Positions 42,473 to 53,700 of a stretch of DNA of 64,000 nt are shown one piece after another. The DNA comes from Gammaproteobacteria bacterium (GTDB taxonomy: Bacteria; Pseudomonadota; Gammaproteobacteria; Steroidobacterales; GCA-2729495). Positions within the stretch are counted from its first letter, which is position 1. Each line of letters begins with the position of its first letter. Location of the stretch: NCBI GenBank assembly GCA_030426355.1, contig JAUHYQ010000002.1, forward strand, positions 124,001 through 188,000. The letters are read 5' to 3'. Below the pieces are notes generated by a model. The model searched no databases. It was given only the letters and a program-made list of their open reading frames with translations, and was not told the DNA's origin. The position numbers were made by a program, and so were the translations under genes.

Positions 42473-43579
42473 ATGACTGGCACCAAAACGGTTCATCTTA
42501 TTGCGGCTGCGCGACCAAACTTCATGAAAGTTGCGCCGCTATACCATGCGTTGGTCGCGGACGGCGGTTTTGACGTGAAGCTGGTGCATACCGGTCAGCA
42601 CTATGACGAGAACATGTCACAGGCTTTTTTCGATGATCTGGGGCTCCCGAAGCCGCATTATTATCTGGAAGTGGGCAGCGGTACTCACGCCCAGCAGACC
42701 GGCAAGGTCATGATGCGTTACGAAGAGACCGCCATGGCCCAACGGCCTGACATTACCGTGGTTGTCGGCGACGTTAATTCGACTGCCGCCGTCGCTATGG
42801 TCTGTGCCAAGTTGCATATACCGGTGGTTCATCTGGAGGCGGGCCTTCGCAGTGGTGACAGAACCATGCCCGAGGAAATTAACCGGTTGGTCACCGATGC
42901 CATATCCGATCTGCTCTGGACCCCTTCGCCGGACGGCGATGAAAATCTTCTCAGGGAAGGCGTGCCGGCGGCTCGCATTGTGCGTGTTGGCAATATCATG
43001 CTGGACTCTTTCGAAATGCAGCGCGAGCGAATTTCTGCGGATGATTCAGTAACGCGGTTGGGTTTAACACGCGGGGAATACGGCGTCGTCACTTTGCATC
43101 GTCCGGCTAACGTGGATGGCTTTGCGGCACTGGATTTGCTGACGACCCAATTGATAGCGGCGGCCGAGATGGTGCCGCTGGTGTTTCCCGTGCATCCGCG
43201 CACCCGCGGTTCCTTGCAGCAGCACAAGTTGCTTGACCGGCTGGAGGCATGCCCCGGTATTGCATTGACCGACCCGCTCGGATACATACAGTTTATGGGC
43301 GTGGTGACGGGCGCCATGCTCGTTATAACCGACTCCGGTGGTTTGCAGGAAGAGACCACGTATCTGGATATACCCTGCATTACGCTGCGGCCAAATACAG
43401 AGCGGCCCATAACCATCAGTGAGGGAACAAATCGATTGGCGCAGCCCGCAGAATTATCCGCCAATGTCAGAAAAGTCATTCAGGGCGAATGGCCGTCGGG
43501 TCGCAGACCCGAATATTGGGATGGCAACACCGCGTTACGTTGCGTTGCCAGCCTTAAAGCATATCTTGCGAACGCTTGA
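42473..43579 (+). CDS. wecB: UDP-N-acetylglucosamine 2-epimerase (non-hydrolysing)
   Basis: WecB interconverts UDP-GlcNAc and UDP-ManNAc for surface polysaccharides. The 368-residue protein has the family's segments HTGQHYDENMSQAFF, VVVGDVNSTAAVAMV, HLEAGLRSGDRTMPEEINR and TDSGGLQEETTYLDIPC, with the catalytic Asp, Glu and His residues in place. It is the second gene after the exosortase-EpsI fusion (27-base gap), so the product probably feeds the exopolysaccharide associated with the exosortase system. Confidence 0.95.
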   Translation: MTGTKTVHLIAAARPNFMKVAPLYHALVADGGFDVKLVHTGQHYDENMSQAFFDDLGLPKPHYYLEVGSGTHAQQTGKVMMRYEETAMAQRPDITVVVGDVNSTAAVAMVCAKLHIPVVHLEAGLRSGDRTMPEEINRLVTDAISDLLWTPSPDGDENLLREGVPAARIVRVGNIMLDSFEMQRERISADDSVTRLGLTRGEYGVVTLHRPANVDGFAALDLLTTQLIAAAEMVPLVFPVHPRTRGSLQQHKLLDRLEACPGIALTDPLGYIQFMGVVTGAMLVITDSGGLQEETTYLDIPCITLRPNTERPITISEGTNRLAQPAELSANVRKVIQGEWPSGRRPEYWDGNTALRCVASLKAYLANA

Positions 43580-43605
43580 AAAACTGTCAGGAAGTCAAAT
43601 AAGTC

Positions 43606-46059
43606 ATGAATACAAGAAATTCTTTGAATACCGGAATTGTCAACTGCCCCGCAGCCCTGTCGCGCTGGTTAAAGCTGTTCGCTGTCGCTGCCGCATTTGT
43701 CGCAATTACCGGTTGTGAGCCACAGGAAGAGCGCGTCGCCAATTACGTTGCCAGCGCCGAGCAGTTTTTCGATGAGGATAATCTGATCAAAGCAGAGCTG
43801 GAGGCCAAGAACGCTCTGCAGATTGAGCCCAAGAACGCGGATGCGCGGTATTTGCTGGCGCGTATCGCTCTCAGCAAAGGGGAGTTCAACAATGTGGTCG
43901 GGAATCTACTTATCGCGATTGAATCCCGCCCGGATTTTGTCGAGGCGAGGTCCCAGCTTGGCACAATATACGTTCAGGCCGGCATGCCAGAATCTGCCGA
44001 AGAACAGTTGCTTGAGTTGGAACAGATTGCTCCGGACCATACAGAAACACGCCTGCTCAGGGCCCGTTTCCTGGCCAACAAGGGTGAACTTGAGCAGGCT
44101 GTCGTGGAGCTTAGAGCAGCCATCAGCGCAGAACCGGACAATATCGTTGCCAGAGGTGTTTTGGCGAGCCTGTTATCAGCCACCGACATTGAAGAAGCTT
44201 TGGTTGTCGTCGATGAGGCTATTGCCACGACCGAAGCCAATACTAATTCAGTGGAAAACGGCGCATTGCGGTTGCTGAAGATCGATATCTTGACCAAAGC
44301 GGCGAGGAGCAAAGAGGCCGAGGCTGCTTACCGATCGCTGATCAGCAATTTCCCCGACGAAAGTGACTACCGCTTTATGTTAGCGAAATTCCTTGCCGAT
44401 GAGGGCCGACTCGATGACGTCGATGATGTGCTGATGGATGCTGTAGAGCATGATCCGTCAAACCAACAGGCAAAATTGTCACTGATACAGTTCATTTCGG
44501 CAACGCAGGGTGTTGAACAGGGTGTCTCGAAGCTCAAAGAGTTTCTGGAGCAGGATCCATCGGCTACAGATTTACGAATGCTATTGGCGGATCAGTATCT
44601 GAAGGATGGTGCTACCGAGAGCGCCACAGTCGAGTTTCAGAAAGTTGTGGAAGCCGAGGGCAATGAAGATGCGGGCCTGGCAGCAAGAACCCGAATCGCC
44701 GGCATTTATATTGCAAAAGGCGAACTGGAGGCGGGTAAGACCATTGTCGAGGATGTTCTGGCTCTTGATCCCCTGAATGCGAACGCCAACTATCTAAAAG
44801 GCATGCTCAATTTCGGGGATGGCAACTGGAAGGGCGCCGTGGCTGATTTGCGCACCGCGTTGCGCGAAGAGCCAAATAACGCACGCGCCCAGTGGTTACT
44901 GGCGCGCACGCATGTCAGAGCCGGCGACCTTCTGCTAGCTGAAGAGGCGTACCGTAATTTGCTGCGAATTGCGCCCGTCAACGGGCGCGCATCGCTTGAA
45001 CTGGCCCGATTGCTGGTCGATCTAAAGCAGTTGGACAGGGCCAGGGAGTTGTTATCCGGGCAAATCGGGTTGATGCCGCAAGATGTGGAACTGTCCCGCG
45101 CTCTGATTGGCGTGCTGGTTGAAATGGAGCGCTATGACTATGCCATAGCCGAGGCCAAACGCTTTGGTGCCATTGAAGGCAATGAGGCCATAGGTAATTA
45201 CTTTGTCGGCGGAATTTATCAGGCAAGCGGCGAGTTGGACAAGGCATCCGATGCGTTTCGTGCGGCGTTGAAAGACCGACCGGATGCGCGTGAACCTCTG
45301 CAAGGGCTGGTTGCCAGTCTGGCTGCACAGGGCAAAGTGGCTGAGGCACGCAATTATCTTGAGGATCTTACCCGGCAGTATCCGGAGAACCTGTTCATCA
45401 AGACGCTGCTCGGTCAGGTGATGGCTGTCGCAGGGGACACGGGCGCGGCCCGTGAGATTTTTGAAACCGCGCTGAGTAATCAGTCCGACTGGTTGCCGGC
45501 TTATGCTGCATTGGCCAGCCTGGATTCAGACAATCCTCAGGCGCAGATTGACCTATACCAGCGTGGCTTGCAGGCATCCCCGGGTAATCAGCAAATGGCA
45601 CTTTTGCTGGGTTCGGCCTACGAAAAAAGCGGTGAGATTGAGAAGGCGATCACTACTTATGAGGAGGCTTTGGCTGCAAATCCCGATATGCCCATTGTTG
45701 CCAACAATCTGGCCGCACTGCTGTGCGACTATCGTCAGGATCGTGCCAGTTTCGAGCGTGCGCTGGAATTGGCTCGTCAGTTTGAAAGTCTGGATCAGCC
45801 ACTACTGCTGGATACCCTGGGCTGGGTCTACTACCGTCTCAATGACTACGATAAGGCGCAGCGCTTTTTGGAGCGGGCGGTCGAGGGTGAGCCCAATGTC
45901 CCGGTGCTCAGGTATCATCTGGGCATGCTTTATCAGGCTCAGAATAAAAAGCAATTGGCTACAGAGCAATTGCGCGCCGCTACGGATAACCCGGATGTGC
46001 AATACCCGGGCCGCGATGTGGCAGCAAAGGCGCTGGCTGATTTAACGGGAGGCAATTGA
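43606..46059 (+). CDS. prsT: PrsT-like TPR lipoprotein of the PEP-CTERM/EPS system
   Basis: This 817-residue protein has a signal peptide with lipobox AITGC (Cys at about residue 37), followed almost entirely by tetratricopeptide repeats of 34 residues, such as AKNALQIEPKNADARYLLARIA and YEEALAANPDMPIVANNLAAL. The architecture and its place after exosortase and wecB match PrsT, the TPR lipoprotein of PEP-CTERM systems, which is thought to scaffold export at the outer membrane. The terminal repeats resemble those of PgaA/AlgK-type secretion proteins. The stop overlaps the next gene by one base, after a GGGAGG. Confidence 0.87.
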   Translation: MNTRNSLNTGIVNCPAALSRWLKLFAVAAAFVAITGCEPQEERVANYVASAEQFFDEDNLIKAELEAKNALQIEPKNADARYLLARIALSKGEFNNVVGNLLIAIESRPDFVEARSQLGTIYVQAGMPESAEEQLLELEQIAPDHTETRLLRARFLANKGELEQAVVELRAAISAEPDNIVARGVLASLLSATDIEEALVVVDEAIATTEANTNSVENGALRLLKIDILTKAARSKEAEAAYRSLISNFPDESDYRFMLAKFLADEGRLDDVDDVLMDAVEHDPSNQQAKLSLIQFISATQGVEQGVSKLKEFLEQDPSATDLRMLLADQYLKDGATESATVEFQKVVEAEGNEDAGLAARTRIAGIYIAKGELEAGKTIVEDVLALDPLNANANYLKGMLNFGDGNWKGAVADLRTALREEPNNARAQWLLARTHVRAGDLLLAEEAYRNLLRIAPVNGRASLELARLLVDLKQLDRARELLSGQIGLMPQDVELSRALIGVLVEMERYDYAIAEAKRFGAIEGNEAIGNYFVGGIYQASGELDKASDAFRAALKDRPDAREPLQGLVASLAAQGKVAEARNYLEDLTRQYPENLFIKTLLGQVMAVAGDTGAAREIFETALSNQSDWLPAYAALASLDSDNPQAQIDLYQRGLQASPGNQQMALLLGSAYEKSGEIEKAITTYEEALAANPDMPIVANNLAALLCDYRQDRASFERALELARQFESLDQPLLLDTLGWVYYRLNDYDKAQRFLERAVEGEPNVPVLRYHLGMLYQAQNKKQLATEQLRAATDNPDVQYPGRDVAAKALADLTGGN

Positions 46060-47657
46060 TGTCGACTGAAGCAGCTGCCGGAGTGGGTGGGTCTGCAGGC
46101 TCACTGCTTGAGCAGTTGTCTGCCGTTGTGGGCAACAAGCACCTGTTGACCGACGACGAGTCGCGATTGTTTTACTCCACTGATGTGTTCCGTCGTGCCG
46201 ATGTATTGGCGACGGCGGTCGTACAGCCGGGCACCGTCGAGGAGCTTTGCGAAGTGGTGCGTTTGTGTGCTGCCGCGAAATGCAGCATGGTTGCGCGCGG
46301 CGGCGGGGCGTCTTATACCGACGGTTATCTGGCGATTAGGGAACCTACCGTCTGTATCGACACAGGACGTCTCAAACGGATCGATATCAACGCCGAGGAC
46401 ATGTATGTCACGGCTGAAGTCGGGGTGACCTGGGAAGAGCTCTATCGGGCGCTTAAGGCACAGGGTTTGCGCACGCCTTTTTGGGGCCCGTTTTCCGGAA
46501 AGGTGGCGACCATCGGCGGATCCGCGTCATCTCATGCAGTCAATTACGGTTCTGGACAGTACGGAGTTTCGGCGGAGTCGGTGACGGGCATGGACGTTGT
46601 GCTCGCAAGCGGGGAATTGTTATCGACGGGTTCCGGTGGTGGCACGAATGCATCGTCTTTTTTTCGTTTCTACGGGCCTGACCTTACGGGGTTATTTGCC
46701 GGAGACGCAGGCGCACTCGGCATAAAGGCGCGCGTGAGCATGCGGCTAATGAAACGTCCGGAGGGCTTCGCCGCCTGTTCTTTCGGCTTCCCCGACGGTG
46801 AAAGTGCATTGACGGCCATGATGGAAGTTGCCCGCTTGGGCGCAATTGCACAATGTTTTGGCCTTGATCCCCGCCAACAGAAAACGGCATTGACGCAAAT
46901 GGAGTCGACGGATCCTATTGATGCGGCTAAATCCGTAATGCGGTCTGCCCGCAATCCCTTTGACGGGTTGTTGCAGCTAATGAAAATGGCATTAGCAGGC
47001 AGAAGCTTCCTTAAAAAGGCAAATTACTCGGCACACTTTTCGGCCGAGGGCGTGACCGACGGCGAAGCCAAAGCCAAGATTGCCCAGGTGCGAAAGATTG
47101 CAAGTAAATACGGCGCCGAAGTTGCCAATTCCATACCGACATTCTTTAACGCTGAGCCTTTTATGCCCTTGACCCCGATATTGGGGCCAGGCGGCGAGCG
47201 CTGGAAGCCCACACACGGTGTCCTGCCCTTTTCGAAGGTGCTAAAGCATCATGCCGAAATAGAAGCCATGTTGGGTGAGTACCGCGAGCGCATGAATCGG
47301 CACGGAGTGCACTTGACGCGTATGTTGATGCCTTTCAGCACCAATGCCTTTATATACGAGCCCACATTCCTCTGGAAGGATGCACGTTCGGTGTATCACG
47401 AAAGAATGTATCCGCCGGAATTGCTACCTGGCAAGCCCGTACATGAAGACAATCCCGAGGGCAGGGCGCTGCTAAAGGAAATCAAGCAGCGCATACAAGA
47501 ACTTTGCACTCAGAACGGTGCTTGCCACATGCAGATTGGCAAGGATTATCCTTTCCTGGCAACGCGTAAACCGGAAACTGCCGCATTGATTCGCCAGCTC
47601 AAAACCACCCTTGACCCTGAAGGCTTGATGAATCCGGGGGCTCTGGGACTGGACTAG
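46059..47657 (+). CDS. FAD-binding oxidoreductase (VAO/GlcD type)
   Basis: This 532-residue flavoprotein of the vanillyl-alcohol oxidase superfamily is related to D-lactate and glycolate dehydrogenase subunits. The FAD domain shows ARGGGASYTDGYLAIREPT and KVATIGGSASSHAVNYGSGQ. The C-terminal cap domain ends with LKTTLDPEGLMNPGALGL. There are no cysteine clusters for Fe-S centres. The substrate is not predictable. ATG 46059 is preceded by GGGAGG and overlaps the prsT stop, so it may be co-transcribed with the exosortase block, although its role there is unclear. Confidence 0.87.
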   Translation: MSTEAAAGVGGSAGSLLEQLSAVVGNKHLLTDDESRLFYSTDVFRRADVLATAVVQPGTVEELCEVVRLCAAAKCSMVARGGGASYTDGYLAIREPTVCIDTGRLKRIDINAEDMYVTAEVGVTWEELYRALKAQGLRTPFWGPFSGKVATIGGSASSHAVNYGSGQYGVSAESVTGMDVVLASGELLSTGSGGGTNASSFFRFYGPDLTGLFAGDAGALGIKARVSMRLMKRPEGFAACSFGFPDGESALTAMMEVARLGAIAQCFGLDPRQQKTALTQMESTDPIDAAKSVMRSARNPFDGLLQLMKMALAGRSFLKKANYSAHFSAEGVTDGEAKAKIAQVRKIASKYGAEVANSIPTFFNAEPFMPLTPILGPGGERWKPTHGVLPFSKVLKHHAEIEAMLGEYRERMNRHGVHLTRMLMPFSTNAFIYEPTFLWKDARSVYHERMYPPELLPGKPVHEDNPEGRALLKEIKQRIQELCTQNGACHMQIGKDYPFLATRKPETAALIRQLKTTLDPEGLMNPGALGLD

Positions 47658-47674
47658 CCAGACGCCCGCCAGAT

Positions 47675-48052
47675 TCAGTTGAGCCGCTCGGCGGCAGGTA
47701 TTTCTCGAAAAAACAGCTCTTCGGATTGACTCTGCTGCGAAGCAGTCTCTGTTTGCAAGCTGATACGTATGAGCTCTTGCGACAGGCTGAGTATGCGGAG
47801 CGTTTGTTGGGTTGCCTGACGAGCGGACATTTTTCGAACGGACGCTTTCGCTGCCGATTCGTGGGGCAGCGGGTCTGCCGCGCTCATGGCTTCTCGCAAG
47901 CGGCGGAAGTCGGGACGTAACTGCGCGGGTAGTTCGCTAATCCCAATATCCTCCAGCTCGGTGATCCACGCTTGCGCAAGGCGCTGTTTTACTGGCTCAG
48001 CACCCATGCAAAGTTTTACAGCAGCAAGAAAACGATCGGTAATCTGACGCAT
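47675..48052 (-). CDS. Conserved-looking hypothetical protein, 125 residues
   Basis: This small helical protein begins MRQITDRFLAAVKLCMGAEP and contains PVKQRLAQAWITELEDI. I do not recognise a family with certainty. It has no signal peptide or membrane segment. Its pattern (early K-R-L-A-Q-A-W helix, then a region with AAKASVRKMSARQA) resembles short uncharacterised proteobacterial proteins found next to various housekeeping genes. It is transcribed divergently from glnS over about 214 bases, and its stop faces the flavin oxidase stop 17 bases away. Confidence 0.72.
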   Translation of the reverse strand: MRQITDRFLAAVKLCMGAEPVKQRLAQAWITELEDIGISELPAQLRPDFRRLREAMSAADPLPHESAAKASVRKMSARQATQQTLRILSLSQELIRISLQTETASQQSQSEELFFREIPAAERLN

Positions 48053-48145
48053 GGCAGGCCCTTTAGTTATTTTTGTTATTTGGCCGATTGTGTGCCCCGC
48101 AGGGCGTGTAGACAGTTACCATTATGTAAAATAATGAGATTAAAT

Positions 48146-48167
48146 CAAGGCTTAGCTGAAAGCCTTG
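48146..48167 (+). promoter_or_regulatory. Hairpin in the glnS leader
   Basis: A perfect CAAGGCTT / AAGCCTTG stem with a six-base loop lies 100 bases before the glnS ATG, in the region between two divergent genes. It has no T run. It could be a leader structure or an operator; there is no direct evidence for either. Confidence 0.4.
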
Positions 48168-48266
48168 TGCAGCAGCACTTTGGCGCCGCAACTTCAGACT
48201 ATAATGGCCGCCGCTCGGGCATTGTGGGGTGCGCCCGGGGGGTGACTGTTTTTTTACGGGTAAAGC

Positions 48267-49964
48267 ATGACTGAAACATCGGAAAGCGCGGGCCTTGATT
48301 TTATTCGTCAGGGCATTGTTGATTGGCTGAAAAAGGCGCCGGACGGTGCCCAGGTAGTTACCCGTTTTCCTCCGGAGCCTAACGGATACCTGCATATTGG
48401 CCATGCAAAGGCCATTTGTCTGAATTTCGGTATCAGCGAAGAGTATGGTGGGCCGTGCTTTCTGCGATTCGACGATACCAATCCATTGAAAGAAGATCAG
48501 GCCTACGCAGACGCCATTGTCAAAGATGTGCACTGGTTGGGGTTTGATTGGGGCGACCGGCTTACCCATGCTTCCGACTACTATCCGCATTTCTATGATT
48601 GCGCTTTGCAACTGATTCACGCGGGCAAGGCTTATGTCGATAGCCTCAATGGCGACGAAATTCGCGAATATCGAGGTACGTTAAAGGAGCCTGGAAGGAA
48701 CAGCCCTTACCGTGACCGATCTGTCGAAGAAAGTCTGGAGCTTTTTGCAGCCATGCGAGCCGGTGACTTTGCCGACGGAGAGGTGTGCCTGCGGGCCCGT
48801 ATTGACATGGCTTCGCCGAACATCAATATGCGCGATCCTATTCTGTATCGGATTCGCAAGGCCGCGCATCAGCGCACAGGAGACGAATGGTGCATTTACC
48901 CCATGTACGATTTTGCGCACCCCATCTCGGATGCGCTCGAGGGTATTACCCACTCGCTCTGTACTCTGGAGTTCGAGGATCATCGCCCGCTCTATAACTG
49001 GGTAATTGACAATCTCGACTTCGAAGCCCGGCCGCGGCAAATCGAGTTTTCGCGATTGAATCTGGCGTACACCATCACGAGCAAGCGCAAACTGTTGCAG
49101 CTTATAGAAGAGGGCGTGGTGGCCGGATGGGATGACCCGCGGATGCCAACGCTTGCCGGGATGAGGAGGCGCGGCTATACGCCCGCTGCGATCCGCGATT
49201 TTTGTGGCCGCGTAGGCATTACCAAGAAAGAAAACATCATCCAGATGGGTGTACTGGAGAATTCCGTGCGCGAAGATTTAGGCGAATCTGCGCATCGGGT
49301 TATGGCCGTGCTGGATCCGCTTAAGGTTACGTTAACCAACTGGCCCGGCGACAAGGTGGAAATGCATACCGCGCAGAATCACCCTGCTTATCCTGAAATG
49401 GGTGAGCGCGAGATTCCATTGACGCGGGAAATATATATCGAGCGGGATGACTTCATGGAAGATCCGCCGCGTAAATTTTTTCGTCTTCGTCCCGGCGGTG
49501 AGGTCAGGCTGCGCTACGGATACATTATCAAGTGCGAGCAAGTAATCAAAGACGACAACGGTAATATCATCGAACTGCTGTGCAGTTACGATCCTGACAC
49601 CCGTAGCGGTGGTGACAATCAGCGTAAAGTTAAAGGCACCATCCACTGGGTTTCGGCTACCGAGTCATTGCCGGCCGAAGTCCGGTTGTATGATCGACTG
49701 TTCTCTGTGCCTCGCCCCGATGCGGACAGCTCTGGCCGCGATTTTCGTGAATTCCTGAACCCGGATTCATTGCAAGTTATGCACGGTTGCAGGGTAGAAG
49801 CATCACTGGCCAGTGCCGATGATGCCGCTGTTCAGTTTGAGCGCACGGGTTACTTTGTGCGCGATCCTCTGGATTCGCGTGCCAATAAGCTCGTATTCAA
49901 TCGTGTCGTAACACTGCGGGATTCGTGGGCAAAACTCGAAAAGCAGGATGTCGCTCAGGCCTGA
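48267..49964 (+). CDS. glnS: Glutaminyl-tRNA synthetase
   Basis: GlnS charges tRNA-Gln in the cytoplasm. The 565-residue class I enzyme has the HIGH-type motif [17 protein letters not shown], the catalytic-core segments [13 protein letters not shown] and [13 protein letters not shown], and the KMSKS counterpart [11 protein letters not shown]-terminal anticodon-binding double barrel follows. The presence of GlnS indicates direct glutamine charging rather than an exclusively indirect pathway. Its 3' end overlaps the convergent yhhQ gene by 10 bases. Confidence 0.97.
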   Translation: MTETSESAGLDFIRQGIVDWLKKAPDGAQVVTRFPPEPNGYLHIGHAKAICLNFGISEEYGGPCFLRFDDTNPLKEDQAYADAIVKDVHWLGFDWGDRLTHASDYYPHFYDCALQLIHAGKAYVDSLNGDEIREYRGTLKEPGRNSPYRDRSVEESLELFAAMRAGDFADGEVCLRARIDMASPNINMRDPILYRIRKAAHQRTGDEWCIYPMYDFAHPISDALEGITHSLCTLEFEDHRPLYNWVIDNLDFEARPRQIEFSRLNLAYTITSKRKLLQLIEEGVVAGWDDPRMPTLAGMRRRGYTPAAIRDFCGRVGITKKENIIQMGVLENSVREDLGESAHRVMAVLDPLKVTLTNWPGDKVEMHTAQNHPAYPEMGEREIPLTREIYIERDDFMEDPPRKFFRLRPGGEVRLRYGYIIKCEQVIKDDNGNIIELLCSYDPDTRSGGDNQRKVKGTIHWVSATESLPAEVRLYDRLFSVPRPDADSSGRDFREFLNPDSLQVMHGCRVEASLASADDAAVQFERTGYFVRDPLDSRANKLVFNRVVTLRDSWAKLEKQDVAQA

Positions 49965-50707
49965 GCTGCAACATCCTCTTTGTGGGTCCAGCTGCGTGCC
50001 CAGTATATAAACGGTGTGTCGATGATGGCGATGGCCACTTTGAAGCCGTATTTGACTGCGCCCAGCGCCAGTGCCGTGTCCAGTTCCACGACCCCCCACC
50101 AGACAACGAAGGAATAAATGAGCGTGTCCGCTGCCTGCGACACGAGGGTGGAAAGGTTATTTCGCAACCACAGGTGTTTGCCAGCCGTGGCTCGTTTTAT
50201 GCGGTGAAACAGCCATACGTCAAGACTTTGGCTAAGCAGGTAGGCAAGCAGCGAGCCAAAGACGAAACGAGGCGTAAAGTCTAGAATGGTTTCAAACGAT
50301 GTTTGTATGCGTCGCGAGAATTCTGCCGTTTCGGGGTGGGTGGACGGCTCAAATAGTAATGCCACACTGAGCATCAGCACGATGATGCAACTCACTCCAA
50401 ACCCGATCAATACCGCCTTGCCGGCTTCAGCACGACCGTAACGCTCGCTCATCAGGTCGGTGGCAAAGAATATGCTGGAATAGAAAATGACGCCCAGGGT
50501 GGTTTGAAAACCCAGTATGGTCGTCAGTTTCGGGCCTTGCAGATTGGCCAGCAGTATCGACAGCACAATGCAGCCGAGCAGCCCTTCTTTGCCAAACAAG
50601 CGGTACATCACCACTGTCAGCCCCAGGTCCAGCATCAGCGTGCATACCCAAAGCAAGTCTTGATTCGAGCTAAGGTGCTCCGCTAAGGCACTTGGCAGCA
50701 TTGGCAA
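49955..50707 (-). CDS. yhhQ: YhhQ-type queuosine precursor transporter
   Basis: This 250-residue polytopic membrane protein of the VUT/YhhQ family imports 7-cyano- or 7-aminomethyl-7-deazaguanine for tRNA queuosine synthesis. Six membrane helices are predicted, with family segments [22 protein letters not shown] and [20 protein letters not shown] and the terminal [21 protein letters not shown]. It begins 12 bases after the RND pump gene on the same strand and may be transcribed with it, though a functional link is not obvious. Confidence 0.9.
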   Translation of the reverse strand: MPMLPSALAEHLSSNQDLLWVCTLMLDLGLTVVMYRLFGKEGLLGCIVLSILLANLQGPKLTTILGFQTTLGVIFYSSIFFATDLMSERYGRAEAGKAVLIGFGVSCIIVLMLSVALLFEPSTHPETAEFSRRIQTSFETILDFTPRFVFGSLLAYLLSQSLDVWLFHRIKRATAGKHLWLRNNLSTLVSQAADTLIYSFVVWWGVVELDTALALGAVKYGFKVAIAIIDTPFIYWARSWTHKEDVAAQA

Positions 50708-50719
50708 CGATGGCCTGAC

Positions 50720-53700
50720 TTAAGTGGCCGTAACACCCTGACGCTGTTGTTTGATGCGGTGGCGCCGCTCGCGTAGCTTTCTTGATACATTCGCCTGCAA
50801 CATTAGCAGCGCGGGTGTGAGCAGCAGAGTCAGGATGGTGGCAAATGCGAGTCCGCCCACAATGCCAACTGCCATTTGTCGCCACCATTGGGTACTCGGG
50901 CCGCCGGTATAAATCTCCCGCGCGAATATATCAACGTTTAGTGCCATTGCCATTGGCATCAGGCCCAGTATGGTTGTGACGGTAGTCAACATTACCGGCC
51001 GCATGCGCTGCGCACAGGTGCGCATTATGGTCTCTTTCGATGTTTCGAACTTGTCGCGCAATTGATTATAGGTATCAATTAATACGATATTGTTATTAAC
51101 CACAATACCAGCGAGCGCAATCGTGCCAATACCGCTGTTAATAAGGCTGAACGTCTGGCCGGTCACCAGCAGCCCCAACAGCACGCCGCCGGTGGAAAAA
51201 ACCACGGCCGTCAGAATTAAAAGTGCCTGGAAGATGCTATTAAACTGAGTAACCAGAATCATGGCCATCAGGGCCAAAGCGAGCCCGAACGCATTGCGCA
51301 GGAAGATCATCGTCTCCTCCTGGTTCTGCGCGCTGCCCTTGACCCGGAAGTTTACTGACGGGTCTATGCCAAGTTCGGGGACACGAGCCATGAGCTGATC
51401 AAGCACGGGACGAACCAACGTGCCGGGTTCGAGATCAGACTGCACCAGCAACGTGCGGCGCATATCCGTGCGCATGATGGTTCGCGTCGCATCGCCGGCC
51501 TCCCGCGTGACGAAGGTGCCGATAGGCACGCTGCCTTGCTGCGTAGGAATGCGCAGTTGGCCCAACTGGTCAAGACTGCGATTGTCGCGCGGGAAGCGCA
51601 CGCGGATGTCGATTTCGGAGTCTGAATCATCCGGCCGGTACTCGCCGACCTTGATGCCGTTCGTGACTAACTGAATGATGGTGCCCACCAGAGTCACATC
51701 CGCGCCGAAGCGCGCCGCTTCGGCGCGGTCTACCGTCAATTCCCATTCGATACCGGGCATCGGGCTGGTGTCTTCGGCATTAATAACACCCGGAATTTCC
51801 TGCAGCGCCTCGCGCAAGCGCACAGCAGCGTCTTGCAGAGCATCTCGATCAATAGCAGACAGCTCGATGTTGATGGGTTTGCCTTCTTGTTCACCACCTT
51901 GCTGAGTGCGAGTCTCGATATAAACCCCACCTATATCGCTGGTGCGTTCACGAATATCCGCCAGGATCTCTTTGGCCGGCCGGCGATCCCGCCAGTTGAC
52001 GAAATTGAGGCGTACCGAACCAATCATGTCTGGCGCGGCTCCGCGACCTGTAGCGCCACTCTTGACGTAGGCATAGCGAATGCCTTCGATCCCGTAAATT
52101 CTGTTTTCTACCTGTCTGACGATGCGATCTTTTTCGTCCACCGACATGTCACCACGGGCACGAATATCCACACTGGCGGCGCTCGGTTCGACTTTCGGAA
52201 ACATCTCGATACCCTTGCCGAACATGCCATAGGCGACAAATAACCCCACGAGAGTCAGCAGGACAGCGGTAAGAGTCGCCACCGGGCGATCAAGTACCTT
52301 CTTCAGTACTCCCAGATATCTGCCAGTGAATCCGCCAATAGAGTCTAGATCGCCGTCTTCAGCCGCCAGCAGGTCACGGCGAATTTTCTCATTGAAAAGG
52401 CCGGGTCGGCCGAACGTTGAACCCAGTGTTGGCACGAAAATCAGCGCCATCAGCAACGAGGCGGAGAGAATATAGATGAGTGTCAGTGGCATCATCTCCA
52501 TAAATTTGCCGGTAAAGCCGGGCCACATGACCAATGGCAGAAATGCTGCCAGCGTTGTTGCGGTTGAGGCGATAATCGGCCACGCCATTCGTTGCGCCGC
52601 TTCTGTGTAAGCCCGGCGACGATGGAGGCCTTCGGCCATACGCCGGTCCGCCAGCTCGGTGACGACGATAGCGCCGTCAACCAGCATGCCCACAGCGATA
52701 ATTAATGCAAAATGCACCACCATGTTGAGAGTTGAGCCCGTTATGCTCAGCATGAAGAATGTAATGCAGAACGAACCGGGAATCGCAACGCCAACAAGCG
52801 CAGCATTCCGTATGCCCAGGATGCCGATAAGTACAACAAACACAAGCACAACCGCGGTGATTACGTTATTGAACAGGGCATCCATATTTTTTCGGATGTG
52901 GTACGACTTGTCGGCCGAATAGGTCAGGCTTACGCCCGGTGGCCATACTTCTGCTGATTTGCTGACGATCTCTTTGACCTGATCGATGGTGTGCAATGCA
53001 TTGGATTTGCCGCGCTTAACAACTTCAATGGCCACTGCGGGCTGACCGTTAATGCGGGCATATCCCTCCGGGTCTTTATAGGTTCGCCGGACGGTTGCAA
53101 TATCCTTGAAGCGCACCACGCGGCCTTCCTTAACCTTGATTGGCAGGTTAAGTACGTCTTCCGGTTCCTGAATTACGCCAGGAACCTTGATAGCGAAACG
53201 ACCCTGCTCACCTTGTACCGCGCCGGCCGCGACAAGACGGTTGTTGCTGTCAACAAAGTTGAGTACGTCATTTGGGGAGAGGTTGTAGCTGTCCATCAGC
53301 AGGGGGTCGATGATGACTTCCAGCAGTTCCTCGCGCAGGCCGACGACATTGACTTCCATAACGCCTTCCAGGCCGGCAATTTCATCGCGCAGTTGCTGCG
53401 CCAGTCGGTTCAGTACCCGTTCCGGGGCATCACCACCAAGCAGCATGACCAGCATGGGGTTGAATCGCGAGAATTTGACCTGCATGACGCGCGGCTCTTC
53501 TGCAGTCGCCGGCAGCTTGGCCTTGGCGAGATCAACTTTCTCCCGCACGTCATTCAAAGCCTTGGTGACGTTTGCTTCAGGTTCGAACTCCAGAGTAATG
53601 GTGGCGCGGTTCTCGGCGCCTGAGGAGACCATCTCTTTAACGCCCTCAACTGCCTGCAGTTCCTGCTCCAGGGGGCGTGCCAGCAGTCGTTCGGCATCTT

